A stretch of 17,102 nt of DNA from Bradyrhizobium sp. (lineage in GTDB: Bacteria > Pseudomonadota > Alphaproteobacteria > Rhizobiales > Xanthobacteraceae): NCBI GenBank assembly GCA_028290305.1, contig JAQGKC010000131.1, forward strand, positions 1-17,102. Direction: 5' to 3'. The notes under the pieces are model-generated. The model searched no databases and had not been told where the DNA came from. It saw only the letters and a program-made list of their open reading frames with translations. Positions 5,304 to 12,588 of this stretch are shown here, one piece after another (position 1 is the first letter of the stretch; each line of letters begins with the position of its first letter). Position numbers and translations under genes: made by a program.

Positions 5304-7072
5304 AGCTGTCTCACGGACCGGTTATTCCTCTCGTCTGCGCGCTGGCGATCCTGATCGTACCCTTCACCGGGCTGATGCCGGATTACTGGATCACGCTGTT
5401 CAACTACATCGGCATTTCCAGCCTGGTTGCGATCGGTCTGGTTCTGCTGACCGGCGTCGGCGGCATGACATCGTTCGGACAGGCGGCCTTTGTCGGCTTT
5501 GGCGCCTATACCACCGGCGCACTCACTGTGCATTTCGGCATCTCGCCGTGGCTGACCTTGCCCGCGTCGCTGGTTGTGACGATGGTCGTGGCCAGCCTGA
5601 TCGGCGCGGTCACGGTAAGGCTTTCCGGTCACTATCTGCCGCTCGGCACCATCGCCTGGGGCATCGCGTTCTTCTATCTGTTCGGAAATGTCGGCTGGCT
5701 CGGCGCCCATGACGGGCTCGGCGGCATCCCGCCACTGCAGATAGGCACGCATGCGCTGATCGATCCGCGCGAATATTTCGTGGTGGTCTGGGCCGCCGTG
5801 GTGCTCGCGGTGATCGCGACGCAAAACCTGCTTGGCGGCCGTGTCGGGCGCGCGATCCGCGCGCTTCGGCGCAGCACTCGCGCCGCTGAAGCCTTCGGCG
5901 TGAATACGGCCACCGCCAAGCTGATGGTGTTCGTCTATGCCGCGATGCTCGCCGGACTGGCCGGATGGCTCTACGCGCATTTCCAGCGCTCGGTTTCGCC
6001 TGGTCCCTTCGGCATTACGGCCGGCACCGAATATCTGCTGATGGCGGTGCTGGGCGGCGCCGGCCGCGTTTACGGCGCCATTCTCGGTGCAGCCGGAATC
6101 ACGGTTCTCCGCGACCAGTTGCAGAATTTTCTGCCGTGGCTGATCGGCAGCACCGGCAATTTCGAAACCGTCGCATTCGGCGCCGTCCTCGTGCTGATCC
6201 TGCAAACCGCATCCACCGGATTGTGGCCGATTCTGTTCGGACCGCCGCCCGCCCCGGCCCCGCCAGCACCGCGCGATGACAAACGATTGCCGGACAGGCC
6301 GTTACCGGCGCCGGGGACGCCACTGCTACAGTCGCAGGATGCGCGGAAGGTGTTCGGCGGCCTGGTCGCCGTGAACGACGTTAGCTTCGAGGTTCAGAGC
6401 GGCCGCATCATCGGATTGATCGGCCCCAACGGCGCGGGCAAGAGTACGACGTTCAATCTGATCACCGGCGTTCTTCCCCTCAGCTCAGGTCAAATTCAGT
6501 TCGAGGGCCACGCGCTGCAGGCGCAAACCCCACAACGGGCGGCAGCACTCGGACTCGGCCGCACGTTTCAGCACGTGGAAATCGTCGCCGATATGAGCGT
6601 GATCGAGAATGTCGCGCTTGGTGCGCATCTTCGCGGAAGCGCAGGGTTGATCCGCTCGATCTTCGGCCTCGACCGCGCGGAAGAGGCGTTGCTGTTTGCC
6701 AATGCGCAACGCCAGCTCGATCGCGTCGGCCTGGCCGATGTCGCGTTCAAGCCGGCCGGCACGCTGGCGCTCGGTCAGCTGCGCCTGGTCGAGGTCGCCC
6801 GCGCGCTGTGTCTCAATCCGGTATTGCTGCTGCTCGATGAGCCCGCGGCCGGCCTGCGCGTCGGCGAAAAGAAAGCACTGGCGCGTCTGCTTCGCGAAGT
6901 CCGCAGTGAGGGGATCAGCGTGCTGCTGGTCGAGCACGATATGGATTTCGTCATGAGCCTGGCGGACCGGCTGGTGGTACTCGATTTCGGCACCAGGATC
7001 GCCGAAGGCGTTCCCGCTGATATCCGGCAGGATCCCGCCGTGCTCGAAGCCTATCTCGGAGGCGTATCGTGA
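5300..7072 (+). CDS. livM/livG: fused HAAT permease (LivM) and ATPase (LivG)
   Basis: This single 590-aa frame joins two subunits that are separate in E. coli. Residues 1 to about 310 are a LivM permease with [20 protein letters not shown] at about 47-66, then [31 protein letters not shown], and [21 protein letters not shown] Pro/Ala-rich linker (about 313-342, [10 protein letters not shown] then charged residues) leads to a LivG ATPase. The ATPase has Walker [10 protein letters not shown] at about 375-383, an atypical signature [15 protein letters not shown], Walker [12 protein letters not shown] and H-loop VEHDMDFV. The start ATG at 5300 overlaps the livH stop, and GGAGGAGACGG lies just before it. 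The final TGA overlaps the GTG of the next gene. A larger upstream extension of the open frame is only the livH gene in another frame. Such fusions are known in Bradyrhizobium relatives; the fixed stoichiometry is the visible consequence. Confidence 0.92.
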   Translation: MKLSHGPVIPLVCALAILIVPFTGLMPDYWITLFNYIGISSLVAIGLVLLTGVGGMTSFGQAAFVGFGAYTTGALTVHFGISPWLTLPASLVVTMVVASLIGAVTVRLSGHYLPLGTIAWGIAFFYLFGNVGWLGAHDGLGGIPPLQIGTHALIDPREYFVVVWAAVVLAVIATQNLLGGRVGRAIRALRRSTRAAEAFGVNTATAKLMVFVYAAMLAGLAGWLYAHFQRSVSPGPFGITAGTEYLLMAVLGGAGRVYGAILGAAGITVLRDQLQNFLPWLIGSTGNFETVAFGAVLVLILQTASTGLWPILFGPPPAPAPPAPRDDKRLPDRPLPAPGTPLLQSQDARKVFGGLVAVNDVSFEVQSGRIIGLIGPNGAGKSTTFNLITGVLPLSSGQIQFEGHALQAQTPQRAAALGLGRTFQHVEIVADMSVIENVALGAHLRGSAGLIRSIFGLDRAEEALLFANAQRQLDRVGLADVAFKPAGTLALGQLRLVEVARALCLNPVLLLLDEPAAGLRVGEKKALARLLREVRSEGISVLLVEHDMDFVMSLADRLVVLDFGTRIAEGVPADIRQDPAVLEAYLGGVS

Positions 7073-7794
7073 CGACGCCTGTGCTCGATGTCCGCGATCT
7101 CTGCGTTTCCTACGGCCGCGCGCAGGTGGTGCACGATGTCTCGATAGCGGTGACCACGGGCGCACTCGTCACCGTGATCGGTTCCAACGGCGCCGGCAAG
7201 ACGACGCTGCTCAATGCCATCATGGGACTGCTCAAGTCGAAGGGCCACATCGGATTCCGCGACACCGAGATCAGCTCGGTGCCGCTGGAGAACCGCGTGC
7301 AGGCCGGTCTCTGCCTGGTGCCTGAACGACGCGAACTATTCGCCGACATGCCGGTCGAGGACAATCTGCTGCTGGGAGGTTTTCGGCGCTCGCGGGCGGA
7401 GCGCAAGCAGGCCCTCGAGGAGATTTTTGCACGCTTGCCGCGGCTGAGGGAGCGGCGGCAACAACTGGCCGGGACGCTGTCGGGCGGCGAACGGCAGATG
7501 CTGGCGATGGGCCGTGCGCTGATGGCGCGGCCGACGCTGCTGATGCTCGATGAGCCGAGCCTCGGTCTGGCGCCGCGGATCGTTCGCGACGTCTTCCACA
7601 TCCTGACCGACTTGCGCAAGACCGGCGTTTCAATTCTGCTGGTCGAGCAGAACGCGCGGGCCGCGCTTGAAGTCGCTGATTATGCTTACGTAATGGAATT
7701 GGGCGTCATCACCACGCAGGGATCGCCGGCGGAAATCAGCCAGGATCCAAGATTGGTCGAAAGTTATCTCGGCCTGGGCGGGAACGAGTACTAA
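7069..7794 (+). CDS. livF: HAAT-family ABC ATPase, LivF type
   Basis: This is a 241-aa cytoplasmic ATP-binding subunit. Walker A is GSNGAGKTT (38-46), the signature is LSGGERQ (137-143), Walker B is LLMLDEPSLGLAP with Asp161-Glu162, and the H-loop is VEQNA. The start is GTG at 7069, sharing GTGA with the stop of the permease/ATPase fusion. The LivF type is indicated by PERRELFADMPVEDNLLLGG after Walker A and by the short length without a LivG-type insert. It pairs with the ATPase domain of the fusion, so the transporter would carry one fused and one free ATPase. Confidence 0.93.
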   Translation: MTTPVLDVRDLCVSYGRAQVVHDVSIAVTTGALVTVIGSNGAGKTTLLNAIMGLLKSKGHIGFRDTEISSVPLENRVQAGLCLVPERRELFADMPVEDNLLLGGFRRSRAERKQALEEIFARLPRLRERRQQLAGTLSGGERQMLAMGRALMARPTLLMLDEPSLGLAPRIVRDVFHILTDLRKTGVSILLVEQNARAALEVADYAYVMELGVITTQGSPAEISQDPRLVESYLGLGGNEY

Positions 7795-7828
7795 AGTAAC
7801 GAACAAACAAACCAAAAGGGGGAACGTC

Positions 7829-8971
7829 ATGTTACACAAGAGTTGGATGATCGTGCTGGCCACCATGCTGGGCGTCGGCAGCGCGCAGGCGCAGATCAAG
7901 GTGGGCATCACCATGAGCGGCTCCGGACCGGGCGCAGCGCTCGGCCAACCGCAAACCAAGACCGTCGCAGCGCTGCCGAAAGAGATCGCCGGGCAGAAGA
8001 TCACCTACTTCGCGCTCGACGATGAATCGGATCCGACCAAGGGTGCGCAAAACGCGCGCAAGCTGATCGCCGAGGAAAAGGTCGATGTGCTGATCGGCTC
8101 ATCGCTGACCCCGGTCAGCTTGCCGCTGATCGATATCGCCGCCGAGTCTAAGACGCCACTATTGTCGCTGGCGGCCGCCGCCATCCTGGTCGCGCCGATG
8201 GATGACAAGCGTAAATGGGTCTTCAAGGTCGTGCCGAACGACGACATCATGGCCAACGCCATCCTCAAATATATCGCCAAGAGCGGCGTCAAGACGCTCG
8301 GCTATATCGGCGTCTCCGATGCGTACGGCGAAGGTTATTACAAGGTCCTCAGCGAGGCCGCGCCCAAGCTCGGCATCACGCTGACAGGCCATGAAGTCTA
8401 CGCCCGCAGTGATGCCAGCGTCACCGGACAAGCTCTGAAGATTATCGCGACCAAGCCTGACGCGGTGTTCGTCGCCTCCGCGGGAACGCCGGCGGTCCTA
8501 CCGCAAAAGGCGCTGCGCGAACGCGGCTACAAGGGGCCGATATTCCAGACCCACGGCGTTGCCATGGAAGAATTCATCAAACTCGGCGGCAAGGATGTGG
8601 ACGGTGCCATCTTCACCGGCGAGGCCTTCACCGTCGTTAACGACCTGCCGGCCGACAGCCCGTTCCGGAAAACCACGGCGAATTTCATCGACGCCTACAA
8701 GGCCGCCAATGGAAACATCCCCTCGATTTTCGGCGCACATCTCTGGGATTCGATGACGCTGGTCGAGCACGCGATTCCGGCGGCGCTGAAGGTGGCAAAG
8801 CCGGGCACGGAGGAATTCCGCGCGGCGCTGCGGAACGAGATCGAAAAGACCAAGGACCTCGCGCTCAACAACGGCCTCTCCAACATGACGCCGGACAATC
8901 ATAACGGCTATGACGAGCGTTCGGCCTTCCTGATCGAAGTCAAGGACGGCGCTTTTCACCTGGTAAAGTGA
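7829..8971 (+). CDS. periplasmic substrate-binding protein of the HAAT transporter
   Basis: The product is 380 aa. Residues 1-21 are a Sec signal peptide (basic start, hydrophobic core, SAQA before the cleavage point). The mature protein begins QIKVGITMSGSGPGAALGQP, which is the type I periplasmic-binding fold (Peripla_BP_6, LivK-like). Further family marks are DDESDPTKGAQNARKLI, DVLIGSSLTPVSLPL and GYIGVSDAYGEGYYKV. AAAGGGGG at 7816-7823 is an evident ribosome-binding site. The gene lies 34 bases after livF in the same direction and is probably co-transcribed. LivK proteins bind Leu/Ile/Val, but many relatives bind aromatic acids, urea or amides. No catabolic enzyme is linked closely enough to choose. 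Confidence 0.92.
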   Translation: MLHKSWMIVLATMLGVGSAQAQIKVGITMSGSGPGAALGQPQTKTVAALPKEIAGQKITYFALDDESDPTKGAQNARKLIAEEKVDVLIGSSLTPVSLPLIDIAAESKTPLLSLAAAAILVAPMDDKRKWVFKVVPNDDIMANAILKYIAKSGVKTLGYIGVSDAYGEGYYKVLSEAAPKLGITLTGHEVYARSDASVTGQALKIIATKPDAVFVASAGTPAVLPQKALRERGYKGPIFQTHGVAMEEFIKLGGKDVDGAIFTGEAFTVVNDLPADSPFRKTTANFIDAYKAANGNIPSIFGAHLWDSMTLVEHAIPAALKVAKPGTEEFRAALRNEIEKTKDLALNNGLSNMTPDNHNGYDERSAFLIEVKDGAFHLVK

Positions 8972-8993
8972 TCTCACTCGTTCGCGATTGACT

Positions 8994-9086
8994 CGTCATG
9001 CCCGGCCCTGTGCCGGGCATCCACGCCTTTACCGGTGCTTCCGCAACAAAAGACGTGGATGGCCGGGACGGAGCCCGGCCATGACG
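8994..9086. repeat. palindromic intergenic repeat of the Bradyrhizobium type, two hairpins
   Basis: The element starts CGTCATGCCCGGC and ends CCCGGCCATGACG, so the whole 93-base unit is an imperfect inverted repeat. Inside are two perfect 7-bp hairpins: GCCCGGC/GCCGGGC (9000-9006, 9012-9018) and GGCCGGG/CCCGGCC (9061-9067, 9074-9080). It also contains CATCCACGCCTTT paired with AAAGACGTGGATG. I recognise the style as a repeat found many times between genes in Bradyrhizobium-like genomes. Here it lies between two convergent genes and may stabilise or end both transcripts. Confidence 0.75.
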
Positions 9087-9104
9087 GAAGGTGAATTCCC
9101 GATG

Positions 9105-9932
9105 CTATCGCGATAGCCCGGTAAGCTCGAGGCTAAGCTTGCGCAATCGTTGGCGGGCGACCTCGTCATAGGCCTGTGCGTTGGCTTGCGATTGCTGCAT
9201 GCCGTTGAAGAATAGCCCGGTCTTGCCTGCCACATCGTCGCCGACCGCCAGATGCAGGATTGCGTCGCCGCCCTGCTCCACCGTGCTGATCGGCGTGATG
9301 CCACCTTCGCGCACCATCGTGGTGTTCATATAGGTGGCGGGATGCAGCGAGTTGACCGTCACGCCGGTGCCCTCGAGCTCTTTCGCAAGATCGATGGTGA
9401 ACATGATCTGCGCGAGCTTGCTTTGCGAATAGGCACGCGTGCCGTTGTAGCCATTGGTGATCATCACATCGTCGAAATCGATCGGATGCTGACCGAGCGA
9501 GGCGACGTTCACGATACGCGACGGCGCGTTTGCCTTCAGCAAGGGAAGCAACAGGTAAGCGAGCAGAAATCCGGACAGGTAATTGACGGCAAACCGCAGT
9601 TCGTAGCCGTCTGCGCTAACCCGCTGCTCGGACCCGAGCGTCCGTGATCCAATCCCGGCGTTGCTGATGAGGACGTCGAGCCGTTTCTCATCGGCCAGCA
9701 CCGCTTCCGCAAGCTGGCGCACACCTGAAAGCGATGACAAATCGGCCTGGTAGAAAATGGGCTCGCCGTGCCCCTGCCGGCGGATCTCGTCGGCAAGGGT
9801 TTCAGCCCGCTCCCGGTCACGGCCATGGATCAGGACCTTTGCGCCGGCGGCGGCAAGTCTCGCGGCCACGTAGCGGCCGACGCCATCGGTCAAGCCCGTG
9901 ATCAATACCGTCTTGCCGTCCATCTTCGTCAT
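9105..9932 (-). CDS. short-chain dehydrogenase/reductase (retinol-dehydrogenase-like)
   Basis: The product is a 275-aa classical SDR oxidoreductase. The NAD(P)-binding motif TGLTDGVG is at 12-19, an NAG motif at 91-93 and the structural Asn at 117. The catalytic Ser is 145 (VNVASLG), with Tyr168 and Lys172 (YSQSK). The basic residues HGRDRER at 36-42 after the second beta strand suggest NADP(H). Overall spacing resembles the RDH11-14 / WWOX-like bacterial group, often of unknown substrate. It starts 16 bases after the stop of the RraA-family gene and is probably co-transcribed with it. The ATG at 9930-9932 is assumed; a second ATG three codons later is equally possible, and no strong ribosome-binding site is visible. 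Confidence 0.88.
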   Translation of the reverse strand: MTKMDGKTVLITGLTDGVGRYVAARLAAAGAKVLIHGRDRERAETLADEIRRQGHGEPIFYQADLSSLSGVRQLAEAVLADEKRLDVLISNAGIGSRTLGSEQRVSADGYELRFAVNYLSGFLLAYLLLPLLKANAPSRIVNVASLGQHPIDFDDVMITNGYNGTRAYSQSKLAQIMFTIDLAKELEGTGVTVNSLHPATYMNTTMVREGGITPISTVEQGGDAILHLAVGDDVAGKTGLFFNGMQQSQANAQAYDEVARQRLRKLSLELTGLSR

Positions 9933-9948
9933 AACGGGCCGCGCTCGG

Positions 9949-10668
9949 TTAGTGAATCTCGGCCGAACGCTTCAACGCCTCTTTCAGTTTTTCGAGCGTG
10001 AAGTCCGGGCTGCGTGCGATTTCCAGAATCGGCGTTTCGCGGCGTCCGCAGAGTTCGGCCGCATCGGGCAGTTTCGCGGCGATATCGTGCGGAATCACGA
10101 TGGCGCCATGACGGTCGGCGTGGATGAGATCGTCGGAGCGCACCGTCATTCCGGCCACGCGAACCTCGCCGCCGAAGCTCTCGGCATGGACCCAGGCGTG
10201 AGAGGGTCCGATCGAACCTGCCAGCGCCTGAAAACCCGGCGCCCATTGCGGAATGTCGCGGATCGATCCGTCGGTGATGACGCCGAGACAACCGAGCGCC
10301 TTGTGGACATTGCTCTGAACCTCGCCCCAAAACGCGCCGTAACCGACATCGGCGCCGTCAATATCCTGGATGACGGTGATACGCGGTCCGTGGCCGGTGC
10401 CGACATATTCATAATAGTCGATCCGCCGTTTGGCCTGTTCGGCAGCCGGCAGGCCGGAAACAAGGACCGAACGGATCGTCACCGTCCGCGCATAGCCGAC
10501 GATCGGCGGCAGGTCGGGAAACGGGCACACCAGCGGCTTCGTCGTGTAACCGATCAGCCGACGTTCCGGCGCAACGATCTCCATCGCGTTGCAGATCGTC
10601 GGCGTGTCATAGCGCGCCAATGCTTCGAGCACGGAAGCGGGCAGCGGCGCGGATGCGGATTTCGTCAC
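9949..10668 (-). CDS. RraA-family protein (HMG aldolase / oxaloacetate decarboxylase-like)
   Basis: The product is 239 aa. The central block AFWGEVQSN (112-120), ALGCLGVITDGSIRD (124-138) and DDLIHADRHGAIVIP matches the RraA / 4-hydroxy-4-methyl-2-oxoglutarate aldolase fold. The Arg137-Asp138 pair corresponds to the substrate- and metal-binding RD of the aldolases. Characterised members cleave HMG, produce pyruvate in aromatic breakdown or decarboxylate oxaloacetate. RraA proper of E. coli instead inhibits RNase E but is shorter (about 160 aa). The extra N-terminal 70 residues here favour the enzyme group. The GTG at 10666-10668 has AGGAG 8 bases upstream. It is followed by the SDR gene in the same operon, and a palindromic repeat sits immediately upstream of it. 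Confidence 0.85.
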   Translation of the reverse strand: MTKSASAPLPASVLEALARYDTPTICNAMEIVAPERRLIGYTTKPLVCPFPDLPPIVGYARTVTIRSVLVSGLPAAEQAKRRIDYYEYVGTGHGPRITVIQDIDGADVGYGAFWGEVQSNVHKALGCLGVITDGSIRDIPQWAPGFQALAGSIGPSHAWVHAESFGGEVRVAGMTVRSDDLIHADRHGAIVIPHDIAAKLPDAAELCGRRETPILEIARSPDFTLEKLKEALKRSAEIH

Positions 10669-10689
10669 GGCGTTCTCTCCTGATTTTTA

Positions 10690-10738
10690 GGGCATGGTCC
10701 CGAAAAGTGGAAACCGGTTTTCGGAAAAGACCAAGCCC
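10690..10738. repeat. Rhizobiales palindromic repeat (nested dyads)
   Basis: Outer arms GGGCATGGTC (10690-10699) and GACCAAGCCC (10729-10738) pair with one mismatch. Inner arms CCGAAAA (10700-10706) and TTTTCGG (10718-10724) pair perfectly around GTGGAAACCGG. I recognise the core CCGAAAAGTGGAAACCGG as a short element dispersed in many Rhizobiales genomes. It sits just upstream of the RraA-family gene, so it may lie in or before that gene's leader. Confidence 0.7.
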
Positions 10739-10870
10739 AAATTAAATGCCGGCCCTTTCCTGAAGGCCGTATACGTTAGCGCTATACCCGAGATTGGGAA
10801 CGGACCCAACTCGGCGATCGCTCATGGCAGATATTTCGGGATGGAGTCGCCGGCCCGTCGAACAGGCCGC
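10739..10870. other. intergenic spacer between pssA and the repeat
   Basis: No gene is supported in these 132 bases. Short plus-strand open frames crossing into pssA have no family resemblance. The region probably holds the promoter of the RraA-SDR pair, and perhaps the terminator of pssA. GCCGGCCCGTCGAACAGGCC near 10849-10868 can form a weak GC-rich hairpin, but there is no T-tract. Confidence 0.3.
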
Positions 10871-11785
10871 TCAGTTCAGCCGAGCCGGCCGATTATCCTG
10901 CTCCGGTTCGGAGACGGACGAAGCGAACGGCGTGGCTGGACTTGACGGAGTGACGACATCCGCCGGCGTGGCGGCCTGCGCGTCGGCCTTACGCTGATGA
11001 TCGCGGTAGGATTTCCATCCGGCCGGGAGGCTCACAAGGTAAAGCAGCGTACACGCGGAGAGAATGTGCCAAGGATAGCCGATCAACAGCGCTATGAAGA
11101 ACACTACGGAGACGAAAACCGGCAGCACCATTTCGGGCGGCACGCGCATGCGCACGGTCTTGCCTGAAAACACTGGCAGCCGCGAAACCATCAGGAACGC
11201 AATCGCCAGCGTATAAAGCGCGGTCAGCGTTGCCGGAGGTTTCGGTACGCCCAGGAACGCGAGATAGATCGGAAGCAGCACGGTGATCGCACCGGCAGGT
11301 GCCGGAACGCCCGTGAAGTAATTTGCCGCAAACGCGGGCTTGTTCGGATCGTCCATGGTCGCGTTGAAGCGCGCCAGCCGCAAGCCGCCGCTGATCGCGA
11401 AAACCATCGCCGCGATCCAGCCGCCATTGTTCAGTTCATGTAGCTGCCAGAAATACAGGATCAGACCCGGTGCGACGCCGAAATTGACGAAATCCGCGAG
11501 GCTATCGAGTTCCGCCCCGAATTTCGACTGGCCCTTGATCATGCGTGCCACACGGCCGTCCACGCCATCGAGCACGGCTGCGAACACAATCGCCGCCACC
11601 GCCAATTCCATCCGCCCTTCGGTGGACAGGCGGATCGCCGTCAATCCCGCGCAGATCGCGAGCAGGGTGATGAAGTTTGGCACCAGCATCCGCACCGGAA
11701 TCGGGCGAAACCGGCGGCGGCGCATTTCCGGATATTTCGGATCGATAGGCATCATGGCCCGCATATATAGCAAGCGCCGGGTCAC
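10871..11785 (-). CDS. pssA: CDP-diacylglycerol-serine O-phosphatidyltransferase (phosphatidylserine synthase)
   Basis: This is a membrane enzyme making phosphatidylserine from CDP-diacylglycerol and serine. The CDP-alcohol phosphatidyltransferase motif D-G-X2-A-R-X8-G-X3-D-X3-D is complete: Asp76, Gly77, Ala80, Arg81, Gly90, Asp94, Asp98. It is followed by the type II PssA element DFVNFGVAPGLILYFW. About eight hydrophobic helices follow, and the C-terminal tail is hydrophilic. The frame as given starts at GTG 11785 (304 aa). Internal ATGs at 11755 and 11752 would give MMPIDP or MPIDP starts and match the family start equally well; no clear ribosome-binding site decides. The gene lies downstream of psd, which uses its product. 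Confidence 0.92.
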   Translation of the reverse strand: MTRRLLYMRAMMPIDPKYPEMRRRRFRPIPVRMLVPNFITLLAICAGLTAIRLSTEGRMELAVAAIVFAAVLDGVDGRVARMIKGQSKFGAELDSLADFVNFGVAPGLILYFWQLHELNNGGWIAAMVFAISGGLRLARFNATMDDPNKPAFAANYFTGVPAPAGAITVLLPIYLAFLGVPKPPATLTALYTLAIAFLMVSRLPVFSGKTVRMRVPPEMVLPVFVSVVFFIALLIGYPWHILSACTLLYLVSLPAGWKSYRDHQRKADAQAATPADVVTPSSPATPFASSVSEPEQDNRPARLN

Positions 11786-11830
11786 TCCGCCATTGGGGCG
11801 GCAAGCCGGCCGGTTCGACCGTTCGGATGG

Positions 11831-12529
11831 TTAATCCGCCCGGTAAGTCCGCCCGGCGTCGGCAAGCCTGAAATCGGCCAGAATGGTCTCCCCGGCCACC
11901 GCGGTCTGACCTTCGGCGACCAGCGATTTGGTACCTTCAGGCAGATAGACGTCGAGACGCGATCCGAAGCGTATCAAGCCGAACCGCTCGCCTGCGCCGA
12001 TCGACTGCCCTTCGCGCACGAACGATACAATCCGACGCGCCACCAGCCCCGCGATCTGGATCACACCGATGCGGCCGTCGGGTGTCGAGATCACGAGCGA
12101 GTTGCGCTCGTTGTCCTCGCTCGCCTTGTCCAATTCGGCGTTGATGAAGGTGCCGGGCCGATACGCGATCCGGTCGATCCGTCCCGCCACCGGACTGCGG
12201 TTCACATGGCAGTTGAACACGCTCATGAAGATCGAAATGCGCGGCAGCGGCCTGTCGCCGAGACCGAGTTCGGCCGGCGGCAACACCTGCGTCGTCATCG
12301 AGACCCGCCCGTCCGCCGGCGCCACAACAATGCCTTCCCGCACCGGCGTGACCCGCACCGGATCGCGAAAGAACAGCGCGCACCAGACCGTCAGCAAGGT
12401 GCCGATCCAGCCAAGCGGCGTCCAGATCCAGAACAGAACCAGCGTAGCAAGCGCAAAGCCGCCGATGAACGGATAGCCCTCCCGATGGATCGGCGGAATT
12501 TGCGCACGGATGGAATCGGCGATGGACAT
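11831..12529 (-). CDS. psd: phosphatidylserine decarboxylase proenzyme (short type)
   Basis: The product is 232 aa; it decarboxylates phosphatidylserine to phosphatidylethanolamine at the inner membrane. A hydrophobic N-terminal hairpin (about residues 20-52) is followed by RDPVR and VAPADGRVS. Then come [18 protein letters not shown] with the conserved His, and the self-cleavage site FGS in [13 protein letters not shown]. Cleavage between Gly189 and Ser190 makes the pyruvoyl group on the alpha chain. This RFGS form is typical of the short archaeal/alphaproteobacterial type rather than the LGST of E. coli. I start at ATG 12529; a TTG one codon earlier is less likely. It precedes pssA by 45-80 bases on the same strand, so the two consecutive steps are probably co-transcribed. 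Confidence 0.94.
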   Translation of the reverse strand: MSIADSIRAQIPPIHREGYPFIGGFALATLVLFWIWTPLGWIGTLLTVWCALFFRDPVRVTPVREGIVVAPADGRVSMTTQVLPPAELGLGDRPLPRISIFMSVFNCHVNRSPVAGRIDRIAYRPGTFINAELDKASEDNERNSLVISTPDGRIGVIQIAGLVARRIVSFVREGQSIGAGERFGLIRFGSRLDVYLPEGTKSLVAEGQTAVAGETILADFRLADAGRTYRAD

Positions 12530-12551
12530 CAAAATTCACTGTTCTGTTGTC

Positions 12552-12574
12552 CCCTCTCTCCTTGCGAGAGAGGG
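12552..12574 (-). terminator. 9-bp perfect hairpin after the ABC exporter gene
   Basis: Arms CCCTCTCTC (12552-12560) and GAGAGAGGG (12566-12574) pair perfectly with a 5-base loop. The hairpin lies 14 bases beyond the exporter stop and 22 bases before the psd ATG. Reading leftward, the sequence after it is GGACAACAGAACAG, without a U-tract. It may end exporter transcripts or be a copy of a dispersed GA-rich palindrome; either would affect read-through into psd. Confidence 0.5.
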
Positions 12575-12588
12575 TGATTACACTTCGG

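Noticed and set aside
5273..6205. 310-codon minus-strand open frame opposite the permease
   Set aside because: Composition is rich in His, Gln, Arg and Asp with no motif; it mirrors the hydrophobic permease codons on the other strand.
10694..10997. Short plus-strand frames between the repeat and pssA
   Set aside because: They start inside a dispersed repeat and run antisense into pssA; no ribosome-binding site or recognisable domain.
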